The notes under the pieces: generated by a model
Seen by the model: only the letters and a program-made list of their open reading frames with translations
Told to the model about the DNA's origin: nothing
The model's database searches: none
Program-made: the position numbers and the translations under genes
DNA from: Serratia surfactantfaciens
GTDB lineage: Bacteria > Pseudomonadota > Gammaproteobacteria > Enterobacterales > Enterobacteriaceae
Direction of reading: 5' to 3'
DNA: 64,000 nt
Assembly: GCF_001642805.2 (NCBI RefSeq)
Contig: NZ_CP016948.1
Location: 5,022,001-5,086,000, forward strand
Part shown: positions 8,589 to 16,631 of the stretch, piece after piece
Layout: each line of letters opens with the position of its first letter
Numbering within the stretch: position 1 is the first letter of the stretch

Positions 8589-8609
8589 CCGGGGAGCTTT
8601 GCTCCCCGG
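8589..8609 (-). terminator. Intercistronic hairpin between semialdehyde dehydrogenase and permease genes
   Basis: A perfect 9-bp stem CCGGGGAGC/GCTCCCCGG with a 3-nt loop lies just after the dehydrogenase stop on the coding strand. No U-tract follows in the minus direction, so it may be an attenuator or an RNA-stability element rather than a full terminator. Confidence 0.45.
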
Positions 8610-8629
8610 AAGTTTATTGTTCTTATGTG

Positions 8630-10138
8630 TTACCCCTGCCCCGACGGGAAGCTGAAGCTGGCGCGCCGGGCGTCGCCGGAAGCCGGCCAGCGCTGGGTCA
8701 CGGTCTTGCGTTTGGTGTAGAACCTGACCGCGTCCGGGCCGTAGGCGTGCAGATCGCCGAACAGCGAGCGCTTCCAGCCGCCGAACGAGTGGTAGGCCAC
8801 CGGCACCGGCAGCGCCACGTTGATCCCCACCATGCCGACCTGAATGCGGCTGGAGAAGTAGCGCGCCGCTTCGCCGTCGCGGGTGAACAGGCAGGTGCCG
8901 TTGCCGTATTCGTGGGCGTCGATCAAGGCCATCGCCTCCTGCAGCGAAGCCGCGCGCACCACGCCGAGCACCGGGCCGAAAATCTCCTCCTGATAGATGC
9001 GCATGCCGGGCGTCACGCGGTCGAACAGCGTCGGGCCGAGGAAGTACCCCTGGCTGGGGCGGCCGTCGGCGTCCGTCACGCTCAGCTCGCGGCCATCCAC
9101 CAGCAGCTCGGCGCCTTCGGCCACGCCCTGATCGATATAGCCTTTCACCTTCTGATAATGCTGCCGGGTCACCAGCGGCCCCATGTCGTTGCGATTATCG
9201 CTGCCGGGGCCGACGCGCATGGCGGCCATCTGTTGCCGCAGCCCGGCGACCAGCGCCTCGGCGGTGCCTTCACCCACCGCCACTACCAGCGGAATGGCCA
9301 TGCAGCGCTGGCCGCACGAGCCGAAGGCTGCGCCCATCAGCGCGCCGACCGCGCCGGGGATATCGGCGTCCGGCAGCACCACCGCGTGGTTCTTGGCACC
9401 GCCCAGCGCCTGTACCCGTTTGTTCTGCGCGCAGCCGGTGTGATAAATGTGTTCCGCCACCGGCGTCGAACCGACGAAGCTGATCGCTTTGACGCGCCCG
9501 TCATGCAGCAGCGTCTCCACCGCTTCGCGATCGCCGTTGACCACGTTGAGCACCCCCGGCGGCAGCCCGGCCTCCGCTGCCAGCCGCGCGATATACAGCG
9601 CGGCGGAGGGCACGCGCTCGGACGGCTTCAGCACGAAGGTGTTGCCGCATGCCACCGCCATCGGCCACATCCACAGCGGCACCATCGCCGGGAAGTTGAA
9701 CGGCGTGATGCCCGCCACCACCCCCAACGGTTGAAACTCGCTCCAGCTGTCGATGCCCGGCCCCGCCTCTTTGCTGTGTTCACCCTTCAGCAGCTCCGGC
9801 ACATAGCTGGCGTATTCGATATTCTCGATGCCGCGCTGCAGTTCGCCCAGGGCGTCGCTGAGCACCTTGCCGTGCTCGGCGGTGATCAACTGGCAGACGG
9901 CGTCGGCGTGCTGCTCCAGCAGATCCTTGAGCTTCATCATGATGCGCGCGCGTTTCAGCGGCGGGGTGTCGCGCCAGGCGGGATAGGCCTGTTCGGCGGC
10001 GGCGATGGCGCGCTCCACCGTGGCGCGGTCGGCCAGCTGCACCTCCTGCGCCGATTGGCCGGTGGCCGGGTCGTAAACCGGCTGGCTGCGTTCGCCGCCG
10101 GCGGCGGGCTCGCCGTTGATCCAATGGGTAATGGTCAT
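8630..10138 (-). CDS. mmsA: CoA-acylating methylmalonate/malonate-semialdehyde dehydrogenase
   Basis: A 502-residue aldehyde dehydrogenase of the CoA-dependent MMSDH branch, which converts methylmalonate semialdehyde or malonate semialdehyde plus CoA and NAD+ to propionyl-CoA or acetyl-CoA with loss of CO2. The family signature is visible: the GITPFNFPAMVPLWM segment, FVGSTPVAEHIY, and the catalytic Cys in FGSCGQRCMA, with NHAVVLPDAD upstream. Length is normal for the family. Its start lies 10 nt after the upstream aminotransferase stop, so the two form a transaminase-dehydrogenase pair able to take beta-alanine (or beta-aminoisobutyrate) to acetyl-CoA (or propionyl-CoA). Confidence 0.9.
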   Translation of the reverse strand: MTITHWINGEPAAGGERSQPVYDPATGQSAQEVQLADRATVERAIAAAEQAYPAWRDTPPLKRARIMMKLKDLLEQHADAVCQLITAEHGKVLSDALGELQRGIENIEYASYVPELLKGEHSKEAGPGIDSWSEFQPLGVVAGITPFNFPAMVPLWMWPMAVACGNTFVLKPSERVPSAALYIARLAAEAGLPPGVLNVVNGDREAVETLLHDGRVKAISFVGSTPVAEHIYHTGCAQNKRVQALGGAKNHAVVLPDADIPGAVGALMGAAFGSCGQRCMAIPLVVAVGEGTAEALVAGLRQQMAAMRVGPGSDNRNDMGPLVTRQHYQKVKGYIDQGVAEGAELLVDGRELSVTDADGRPSQGYFLGPTLFDRVTPGMRIYQEEIFGPVLGVVRAASLQEAMALIDAHEYGNGTCLFTRDGEAARYFSSRIQVGMVGINVALPVPVAYHSFGGWKRSLFGDLHAYGPDAVRFYTKRKTVTQRWPASGDARRASFSFPSGQG

Positions 10139-10148
10139 GGTTCTCTCC

Positions 10149-11489
10149 TTATTCGGTGGCGTTGAGGGCGTCGCCCACGGCGTTGATCAACGCGTCGATC
10201 TGCGCTTCGCTGCTGATGAACGGCGGCGCCAGCTGCAGAGTGTCGCCGCCGTAGCGCACGTAAAATCCGCTTTCCCAGCAGCGCATCGCCGCCTCGAAGG
10301 GGCGCCGCGCCGGTTCGCCGGGCCGCGCCGCCAGCGTGATGCCGGCCGCCAGGCCGATATTGCGAATGTCGGCGACGTGTTTGGCCCCCTGCAGACTATG
10401 CACCGCGCGCTCGAAATAGGGCGCCAGCGCCTGCACGCGCTCCACCATCTGTTCGCGCTGCAGGATGTCCAGCGTCGCCAGCGCGACCGCGCAGCTGACC
10501 GGATGGGCGGAGTAGGTGTAGCCGTGCGGGAATTCGAGCTGGTAGTCCGGTTCGCCGCTGTCCATGAAGGTGCGGTAGATCTCCGGCCGCACCACCACCG
10601 CGCCCATCGGCTGCGCGCCGTTGGTCACCTGTTTGGCGATGTTCATGATGTCCGGCGTGACGCCGAACGCCTCGGCGCCGGTCATCGCGCCGCAGCGGCC
10701 GAAGGCGGTGATCACTTCGTCGAAGATCAGCAGAATGTCATGTTGGGTACAGATCTCGCGCAGGCGCTGCAGGTAGCCGACCGGCGGCACGATCACCCCG
10801 GCGGAACCGGAGAAAGGTTCGACGATCACCGCGGCGATCGTCGAGGCGTCGCGCAGCGCGATGATGCGGCTGAGCTCATCCGCCAGCTCCGCCCCCTGTT
10901 GCGGCATGCCGCGCGAAAAGGCGTTGCCGGCCAGCAGGGTGTGCGGCAGGTGATCCGCCTCGGCGCCGGCGCCGAACGCCTTGCGGTTGCCGGCGATGCC
11001 GCCGACCGAGATGCCGCCGAAGTTAACGCCGTGGTAGCCCTTTTCCCGGCCGATAAAGCAGGTTTTGCCCGCTTGGCCCTTGGCGCGCCAGTAAGCGCGT
11101 GCCATTTTCAGCGAGGTGTCCGCCGCTTCCGAGCCGGAGCCGGTGAAGAACACGTAATCCAGCCCTGCCGGCGTCAGTGCCTTGATCTTGTTGGCCAGTT
11201 CGAACGACAGCGGATGGCCGAACTGAAACGCCGGCGAGTAATCCAGCGTCGCCAGTTGGCGCTGGGCGGCGGCGGTGATTTCCTGCCGGCCGTGCCCCAA
11301 TCCGCAGCACCACAATCCGGACAGGCCATCGAAAATCTTTCTGCCGTCGTGGCTGGTGTAATACGCCCCTGCGGCCTGAGTAATGATGCGCGGCTGCGCT
11401 TTAAAATTGCGGTTGCCGGTAAAAGGCATCCAATGGGCCTCTAATCCTTCGGCATCGAGACGATTCAGCGGGTAATTTTCAGCGGCCAT
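10149..11489 (-). CDS. Class III omega-amino acid:pyruvate aminotransferase
   Basis: A 446-residue PLP-dependent class III aminotransferase. The cofactor Asp occurs in LIFDEVITAFGRCG, and the Schiff-base Lys in MNIAKQVTNGAQPMG. Substrate-side motifs such as GLSGLWCCGLGHGRQEI near the N-terminus are those of omega-amino acid (beta-alanine):pyruvate aminotransferases. The start ATG has a GGAGGA site 5 nt away. It is the first gene of the minus-strand operon and is transcribed divergently from the LysR regulator at 11625. With the downstream dehydrogenase it would funnel an omega- or beta-amino acid into central metabolism. Substrate preference among beta-alanine, GABA and taurine cannot be settled from sequence alone. 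Confidence 0.85.
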   Translation of the reverse strand: MAAENYPLNRLDAEGLEAHWMPFTGNRNFKAQPRIITQAAGAYYTSHDGRKIFDGLSGLWCCGLGHGRQEITAAAQRQLATLDYSPAFQFGHPLSFELANKIKALTPAGLDYVFFTGSGSEAADTSLKMARAYWRAKGQAGKTCFIGREKGYHGVNFGGISVGGIAGNRKAFGAGAEADHLPHTLLAGNAFSRGMPQQGAELADELSRIIALRDASTIAAVIVEPFSGSAGVIVPPVGYLQRLREICTQHDILLIFDEVITAFGRCGAMTGAEAFGVTPDIMNIAKQVTNGAQPMGAVVVRPEIYRTFMDSGEPDYQLEFPHGYTYSAHPVSCAVALATLDILQREQMVERVQALAPYFERAVHSLQGAKHVADIRNIGLAAGITLAARPGEPARRPFEAAMRCWESGFYVRYGGDTLQLAPPFISSEAQIDALINAVGDALNATE

Positions 11490-11624
11490 GTTTTCCTCCG
11501 GACAGGAAAATAAGTGCGATTAATTAAATAAAACGAGTTGTTAACGAATTGTTGTGCGAAATTGACTATGTACCGCTTGTTCTCTACTGTGAATAATCAT
11601 ATGTCGAAACTTACTTAAGGTTTT

Positions 11625-12554
11625 ATGCAAGTAAAAAAGCGCGCGTTGTTAGGGCAATTGTCGGATATGGATCTGCGTTTGCTGCGGGTATTCAAGGCCG
11701 TGGTCGACTGTGGCGGCATGAGCGCCGCCGAACTGGAGCTGAACATCAGCCTGTCGACCATCAGCAAGCACATCAAGGATCTGGAGCAGCGGCTGGGCTT
11801 GACGCTGTGCCAGCGCGGGCGCGAGGGCTTTGCGGTCACCGACGAGGGGCTGTTGATCTACCAGGAAACGGTCAACCTGCTGGCGGCCACCGAGGCCTTC
11901 CGGCGCGGGGTGGACGAGGTGCATCAGCGCATGGGCGGGCAGCTGCACGTGGCGATATTCGACCATACGGTCAGTAATCCGCAGGCGCAGATCGGCCGGG
12001 CCATCGCGTTATTCAGCGAGCGCGCGCCGGAGGTTTCTTTGCAAATGTATGTGGAGCCGATTAATACCATTGAACGCGGCGTTATTGACGGGCAATTTCA
12101 GGTTGGGGTTATTCCCATGCACCGCAGCGCAGAAAGTTTATCTTATCATTCGTTATTCAGTGAGAGGATGTTCTTATATTGCGGCGCGCAGCATGAATTA
12201 TTTTCCGCCCGTCATGAAACATTAAATTGGGATCTGCTGCACAATTATGCCTTCGCCGGATTAGGCTATCATTCGCCGAATATGGAACTGAGCCTGCAGC
12301 AACATTTGCATCGCAAGGCGACGGGATTTGCGCAGGAATCGATAGCGACGTTAATTCTGTCCGGCAAATACGTCGGCTTTTTGCCCGATCACTACGCGGC
12401 GTTTTTTGTGGCGCAGAACCTGATGCGGGCGATCAAACCGGCGCTGTTCCGCTATCACTGCGAATACTCCTGCGTGCTGCGCCGCTCGCCGGTACCGCAG
12501 CGGGTGGTGAAGCTGTTCCATGAGTGCCTGCTGGCGGCCCACGGAACAGCGTGA
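11625..12554 (+). CDS. LysR-type transcriptional regulator
   Basis: A 309-residue LysR-family protein. The N-terminal winged HTH (about residues 15-75) contains MSAAELELNISLSTISKHIKDLEQRLG, and the rest is the periplasmic-binding-like effector domain. It lies divergent from the omega-amino acid aminotransferase operon with a 135-bp gap, the usual arrangement for a LysR activator controlling the neighbouring operon in response to its substrate. An AAGG element precedes the ATG. The middle of the gene (about 12000-12360) is noticeably more AT-rich in codon choice (many TTA and ATT codons) than its neighbours, which may mark a less adapted gene. Confidence 0.85.
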   Translation: MQVKKRALLGQLSDMDLRLLRVFKAVVDCGGMSAAELELNISLSTISKHIKDLEQRLGLTLCQRGREGFAVTDEGLLIYQETVNLLAATEAFRRGVDEVHQRMGGQLHVAIFDHTVSNPQAQIGRAIALFSERAPEVSLQMYVEPINTIERGVIDGQFQVGVIPMHRSAESLSYHSLFSERMFLYCGAQHELFSARHETLNWDLLHNYAFAGLGYHSPNMELSLQQHLHRKATGFAQESIATLILSGKYVGFLPDHYAAFFVAQNLMRAIKPALFRYHCEYSCVLRRSPVPQRVVKLFHECLLAAHGTA

Positions 12555-12557
12555 CGC

Positions 12558-12650
12558 TTACTGCTCTTTCTTCTTGCCGAAGATTCTGATCAGCGCGCCG
12601 ACCAGGATGCCGACCGCGATGCCGGCGAAGATCCAGCCGATGATGCCCAT
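12558..12650 (-). CDS. Small single-pass membrane protein, 30 residues
   Basis: A short gene whose product is a hydrophobic helix ending in basic residues: MGIIGWIFAGIAVGILV, then GALIRIFGKKKEQ. AGGAG (12659-12663) lies 8 nt before the ATG, a good ribosome site. The shape (20-residue Gly/Ile/Ala-rich membrane helix, positive C-terminal tail) matches small membrane proteins of the transglycosylase-associated/GlsB-like look and of some stress peptides; no family can be assigned with confidence. It lies convergent to the LysR gene, whose stop is 3 nt away. Too small for statistical gene calling, so support rests on start signal plus composition. Confidence 0.6.
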   Translation of the reverse strand: MGIIGWIFAGIAVGILVGALIRIFGKKKEQ

Positions 12651-12689
12651 TTCCTTAACTCCTGCTAGTGCGTTGATCTGATTATATAA

Positions 12690-13817
12690 TCATTCGACGC
12701 GAAACGCCTCTTCGATCATCCGTTGCCGCTGCGCCGGCGCATAGTCGATCCAGGAATTCTTGCTGTTGGATTTCTCCAGCGCCACCGCCAATTCCTGGCC
12801 GGAAATCGGCAAATCGTCCTGCCAGAACGGCGCGATGGCGTGACGGGTGATGAAATCGGTCAGGTAGCTCTCCGGGCTGCCCTGCCAGTGCGGATACAAG
12901 CACGCGGCCAGCTCGGCCATCAGCGCGCGCTGCTGCGGCTGTTCGCTGCTTTCCAGCAGGGCGAGGAACGGCAGCAGCAGGCGGCCGCAGACCTGGCCGT
13001 GATGGTAGTCGCGCAGTGCGCCGATCTCGCCGGCGATGCCGTGAATGACCCCCAGCCCGGCGGCGCTCAGCGTCAGCCCCCCGAGGTACGAAGCTTGCAT
13101 AATCGCTTCGCGCGCCGCGTTGCTGCGGTTGAGCGCCGGCCAGGCCGAAAGGAAGTGGCGGATGCCGCTTAACGACATGTCGCGCGTCATGGCACCGGCG
13201 GTTTTCGACAGATAGGCCTCGAACAGGTGGGTGAAGGCGTCGATGGCGCAGTAGGCCAGCACCTTGTCCGGGGCGCCCGCCAGCAACTGCGGATCGAGAA
13301 TGGCGGTATGCGGCACGAAGTTGTTATGGCGCAGCGAGGCCTTCACTTTGCTGACCTGGGTGTCGGTGATCACCGCGTTCTGCGTCACCTCGCTGCCGGT
13401 GCCGGCGGTGGTAGGAATGGCGATCAGCGGCAGGGTGGCGCCGCTGATTTTACTGTCGCCCACCTTTTCCATATAGCGCAGCGTCGGCAGCGGGTGCTCC
13501 ACCAGCGCGGAGAACGCCTTGGCGGCGTCCAGCACGCTGCCGCCGCCGATGGCCACCACGCGCCGCACCTGGCCGCGCCAGCGCGCCACCCAGGCGTCTA
13601 TTTCCTGCGGCGACGCCTCGTGGCTGACGATCTCAGTGCCGATGAACAGCGGCGTCAGCGACTCGCGCAGGCCGGCGTACACCGGGCCGTTGAGAAAAGA
13701 GCGGCAGCTGAACAGCAGCGTCGGCTGCGGATCGGCCAGCAGCAGCGGCGGCAGCTGTTGGATGCTGCCGTGGCCGAACCAGGTCTGGCGGTTGGCGATG
13801 ATGTGGCTGACGGACAT
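12690..13817 (-). CDS. Iron-containing alcohol dehydrogenase
   Basis: A 375-residue group III (Fe-dependent) alcohol dehydrogenase. The NAD(P)-binding GGGS motif is at 91-94, TAGTGSEVT follows at about 137-145, and the metal ligands appear as D193 and H197 (IDAFTH), H259 (GVIHG) and H273 (DYHHGQ). Reaction: reversible NAD(P)-dependent oxidation of an alcohol; the substrate is not evident. The start at 13817 has AAGGAG upstream and matches the family N-terminus; the frame runs further upstream without a better signal. It stands alone on the minus strand, divergent from a LuxR-type regulator and next to amine-catabolic genes, so reduction or oxidation of an amine-derived aldehyde/alcohol is a possibility only. 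Confidence 0.85.
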   Translation of the reverse strand: MSVSHIIANRQTWFGHGSIQQLPPLLLADPQPTLLFSCRSFLNGPVYAGLRESLTPLFIGTEIVSHEASPQEIDAWVARWRGQVRRVVAIGGGSVLDAAKAFSALVEHPLPTLRYMEKVGDSKISGATLPLIAIPTTAGTGSEVTQNAVITDTQVSKVKASLRHNNFVPHTAILDPQLLAGAPDKVLAYCAIDAFTHLFEAYLSKTAGAMTRDMSLSGIRHFLSAWPALNRSNAAREAIMQASYLGGLTLSAAGLGVIHGIAGEIGALRDYHHGQVCGRLLLPFLALLESSEQPQQRALMAELAACLYPHWQGSPESYLTDFITRHAIAPFWQDDLPISGQELAVALEKSNSKNSWIDYAPAQRQRMIEEAFRVE

Positions 13818-14014
13818 GAGGTCTCCTTGACGGCGTTGCGGGGCGCGATGCCACAGCATAAGCCAGCGGGCGCGGAGCGGCCACCGCTTTCCCCGCCGTG
13901 GCAACCTGTGAGTTGTTTAACATGTAAACGATCTCGTTCTTGCATTTCGGCGCGCCGGATGCTTTTTTTAACAGTACCGGCCGTCATGCGGCCAACCCCA
14001 TCCGAAATCGGTAG

Positions 14015-14034
14015 ATTGTTAATGTATTAATAAT
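14015..14034. promoter_or_regulatory. Inverted repeat upstream of LuxR-type regulator gene
   Basis: ATTGTTAAT (14015-14023) and ATTAATAAT (14026-14034) are inverted with one mismatch and a 2-nt centre, ending 12 nt before the ATG of the regulator. A position for autoregulation or for a divergent control site shared with the alcohol dehydrogenase gene. Confidence 0.3.
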
Positions 14035-14046
14035 GGCGAGGCGGGT

Positions 14047-14805
14047 ATGGATATTCAGGTTGAACGCTTGTCTGCGGTGATCGATGCGGTGGCCAGCCCG
14101 CGTTTTTATCCCAGCCTGCTGAACTGGCTGGAAGGGTTTTTCGCCTTCGACAACGCCATCGTCTATGCCTTCGAACGCGGCCGGCCGCCGCGCTGCCTGA
14201 TCAAAACCGAGCGGGAAAACAGCGACGCGGTCAACCAGATCTACCAGCAGGGCGCCTATCTGCAGGATCCGTTTTACCGCGCGCTGAACGACGGCGGCGA
14301 AGGCGAGGTGCTGACGCTGCGTCAGCTGGCGCCCTGCGGGTTTTATCACAGCGACTATTACCGTAACTTTTATCGCAAGACCGGCTGGCACGACGAGGCC
14401 GGGGTGCTGCTGCAATTGACGCCGGAGCGCGGGCTGGGCGTGTTCTTTGGCTCGGCGCGCCGCACGGTGGCGGTGCGCTACCCGCAGCGGGCGGATCTGC
14501 GCAGCGCGCTGACGCTGGTGAAAAGCGTGGCGCGGCTGCACGGTGAGGTGGTGGCGGCGCCGGCCGATGCCGCGACGGTGAACGACGACGGCGCGCAGGC
14601 GCGCTATCTGCTGACGCCGCGCGAGCGCGAGATCGTCGATCTGATCCTCGCCGGCTGCGGTTCGCAGCAGATCGCCGACCGGCTGTTCATCAGCCTCGGC
14701 ACGGTAAAAAATCACCGCAAGAACATCTACGGCAAGCTGAACATCGGCTCGCAGGCCGAACTGTTCAGCCTGCTGCTGACCGCACCGCAGCGGCGCAGCG
14801 CGTGA
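14047..14805 (+). CDS. LuxR-family transcriptional regulator
   Basis: A 252-residue regulator with a C-terminal LuxR-type HTH (about residues 185-245; YLLTPREREIVDLILAGCGS followed by a TVKNHRKNIYGKL recognition helix). The N-terminal about 170 residues form an alpha/beta sensor-like region without the conserved Trp/Tyr/Asp pattern of acyl-homoserine-lactone receptors and without a receiver Asp pocket, so neither quorum sensing nor phosphorylation is indicated. It precedes a FAD amine oxidase-cupin operon by 101 bp, and a palindrome in that gap is a plausible binding site. Likely the local activator of that operon (inference). Resembles in layout the second LuxR-type regulator at 19970-20617. 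Confidence 0.8.
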   Translation: MDIQVERLSAVIDAVASPRFYPSLLNWLEGFFAFDNAIVYAFERGRPPRCLIKTERENSDAVNQIYQQGAYLQDPFYRALNDGGEGEVLTLRQLAPCGFYHSDYYRNFYRKTGWHDEAGVLLQLTPERGLGVFFGSARRTVAVRYPQRADLRSALTLVKSVARLHGEVVAAPADAATVNDDGAQARYLLTPREREIVDLILAGCGSQQIADRLFISLGTVKNHRKNIYGKLNIGSQAELFSLLLTAPQRRSA

Positions 14806-14826
14806 ATGTTAATTTTTTGTAGCGAA

Positions 14827-14871
14827 TGTCCCTAAGGGGACATAGCGGCACGGCTGCTGCCTCCCGATAAT
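14827..14871 (+). promoter_or_regulatory. Palindromic activator site and promoter of the FAD amine oxidase operon
   Basis: TGTCCC-TAAG-GGGACA (14827-14842) is a near-perfect 16-bp palindrome followed by ATAGCGGC and then a GATAAT -10 hexamer at 14866-14871. Geometry and the trailing ATAG match the two sites at 20940 and 24001, but the half-site sequence differs. No -35 hexamer is present at the expected place, consistent with an activator-dependent promoter. Confidence 0.5.
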
Positions 14872-14906
14872 CCGATGTCATGGCATAGGCAATCGGGAGT
14901 GCGGCA

Positions 14907-16208
14907 GTGAACAACGAAATCGAGTCCTTAACCTACTACGCGGCGACCAAAAAATACGATCTGCGCTTCCCGACGCTGGAAGAGGATCTGGACGTCGACG
15001 TGGTGATCATCGGCGGCGGCTTCTCCGGTATCAACACCGCACTGGAGCTGGCAGAGAAGGGCATCACCAACATCGCCATCCTCGAAGGCCGCTATCTGGG
15101 CTACGGCGGCACCGGACGCAACGGCGGCCAGGTGATGGCCGGCATCGGCCACGATCTGGAGAAGATCAAACGCCACGTCGGCCCGTCTGGGCTGGAAACC
15201 ATCTTCAAGATCAGCAACCTCGGCGCCGGCATTATCCGCGAGCGCATCAAGAAATATGACATCGACGCCGACTTCTGCTTCGGCTACGGCTATCTCGGCA
15301 GCAACGCGCGCCAGGAGAAGACCCTGCGCGGATGGCTGAAGGAGTTCAGGGCGGTGGCGCCGGACGAAGAGATCGAGCTCTACACCGGCGCGGAGGTGAA
15401 GCAGGTGGTGGGCTCCGACGCCTATACCTGCGCGCTGAAACACATGGGCGGTGGCCATGTGCATTCGCTCAACCTGTTGCTGGGCGAGGCCAAGGCGCTG
15501 AGCGGCTACGGGGTGAAAATCTTCGAGAACAGCAACGTGCTCAACGTGGAATACGGGCCGCGCATCACGGTGCGCACCGCCATGGGCTCGGTGCGCGCCA
15601 ACAAGATGCTGTGGGCCTGCAACGGCTTCCTCAACGGCATGGAACCGCAGATCTACCGCAAGACTATCAACACCTACGCTTTCCAACTGGCCACCGAGCC
15701 GCTGTCTGACGATCTGATCCGTCAGATCAGCCCGATCCGCGGCGCCTACAGCGACATTCGCCCGGTGATCGACTATTACCGGGTGACCAACGAAAACCGG
15801 CTGCTGTTCGGCAGCGCCACTCGCCTGATCGAATATTTCCCGTCGGATCTCAAGGCCTGGAACCGCAACCTGATGCTGAAGGTGTTCCCGTACCTGAAAG
15901 ACGTGAAGATCGATCTGGCTTGGGGCGGCCCGCTGTGCTGCAGCGCCAACCTGTTCCCGCAGATCGGCACGCTGCCGGATCGCGACAACGTGTTTTACGT
16001 GCAGGGCTACTCCGGCTTCGGCGTGACGCCGAGCCACATCGTGTGCAAGGTGCTGGCGGAGGGCATGAGTGAAGGATCCGATCGTTACGATCTGATGAGC
16101 TCGATCCCGCACGTCAACATCTTCGGCAAGGACAAGCTGCGGCGAGTGATGACCACCGCCGGTAAGGTTTGGCACCAGACATCCGGCTATTGGAAAGGCC
16201 GCCGTTAA
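14907..16208 (+). CDS. FAD-dependent amine oxidase/oxidoreductase (PuuB-like, DAO family)
   Basis: A 433-residue D-amino-acid-oxidase-superfamily flavoprotein. The dinucleotide-binding fold starts at about residue 31 (VDVVIIGGGFSGINTALELAEKG). The GRNGGQV segment and a C-terminal GYSGFGVTPSHI motif are those of gamma-glutamylputrescine oxidase-like enzymes, which oxidise primary amines to aldehydes with release of ammonia. The start is GTG at 14907 with GGGAG 7 nt before it. It forms a two-gene operon with a cupin (18-nt gap). Given the adjacent arylsulfatase/moa genes and polyamine-type deacetylase, a monoamine or polyamine substrate is likely; gamma-glutamylputrescine itself is less likely because no puuA-like ligase is nearby. 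Confidence 0.8.
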   Translation: MNNEIESLTYYAATKKYDLRFPTLEEDLDVDVVIIGGGFSGINTALELAEKGITNIAILEGRYLGYGGTGRNGGQVMAGIGHDLEKIKRHVGPSGLETIFKISNLGAGIIRERIKKYDIDADFCFGYGYLGSNARQEKTLRGWLKEFRAVAPDEEIELYTGAEVKQVVGSDAYTCALKHMGGGHVHSLNLLLGEAKALSGYGVKIFENSNVLNVEYGPRITVRTAMGSVRANKMLWACNGFLNGMEPQIYRKTINTYAFQLATEPLSDDLIRQISPIRGAYSDIRPVIDYYRVTNENRLLFGSATRLIEYFPSDLKAWNRNLMLKVFPYLKDVKIDLAWGGPLCCSANLFPQIGTLPDRDNVFYVQGYSGFGVTPSHIVCKVLAEGMSEGSDRYDLMSSIPHVNIFGKDKLRRVMTTAGKVWHQTSGYWKGRR

Positions 16209-16226
16209 TCCTCAGAGGAGAATGAC

Positions 16227-16592
16227 ATGAAACCGTTACTGCTTAAACAACCGCTGCCGGAACTGCTGGAGATCGGCAGCGTCAGCAACCTGGGCGCCAC
16301 GGTGATCGCCGGCACGCCGACCGTCGGCGTGGCCAGCATCTTCGGCGAGCCGACCGACAATCTGAACTGTGGCGTGTTCAGCTGCACCCGCGGCAGCTTC
16401 GTGATGGAATATCCGTTCGCCGAGCACGCCACGGTGTGGGAAGGCAGCGCCACCCTGACCAACGAGCGCACCGGCGAGTCGGTGCAGTACCAGGCCGGCG
16501 ACTCCTGGTTCGTCGAGAAGGGCACCCCGGTGCGCTGGGACATCACCTCGGATCGCTTCGTCAAACACTATCTCGCCATCGTCGAGGGCTGA
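16227..16592 (+). CDS. Small cupin-domain protein
   Basis: A 121-residue single-domain cupin of the DUF861-like type. The beta-barrel motifs are visible as VMEYPFAEHATVWEGSATL and QAGDSWFVEKGTPVRWDI. Proteins of this size commonly accompany amine or amino-acid oxidase genes such as those of putrescine pathways. A role in binding a metal or small ligand is possible but unassigned. GAGGAGAATGAC precedes the ATG, and the gene is co-transcribed with the FAD oxidase. Confidence 0.75.
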   Translation: MKPLLLKQPLPELLEIGSVSNLGATVIAGTPTVGVASIFGEPTDNLNCGVFSCTRGSFVMEYPFAEHATVWEGSATLTNERTGESVQYQAGDSWFVEKGTPVRWDITSDRFVKHYLAIVEG

Positions 16593-16603
16593 CGCCGCCA
16601 TGC

Positions 16604-16625
16604 CCCCCTCAGCCCGCTGAGGGGG
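16604..16625. terminator. Convergent hairpin between cupin and hydrolase genes
   Basis: A 9-bp GC-rich stem CCCCCTCAG/CTGAGGGGG with a CCCG loop sits in the 39-bp gap between two convergent genes. No U-tract, so a bidirectional barrier is likely but not certain. Confidence 0.5.
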
Positions 16626-16631
16626 AGCGCC

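Noticed and set aside
14047..14805. Quorum-sensing LuxR receptor
   Set aside because: No luxI-type gene nearby and the acyl-homoserine-lactone pocket residues are not evident; only the HTH is LuxR-like.
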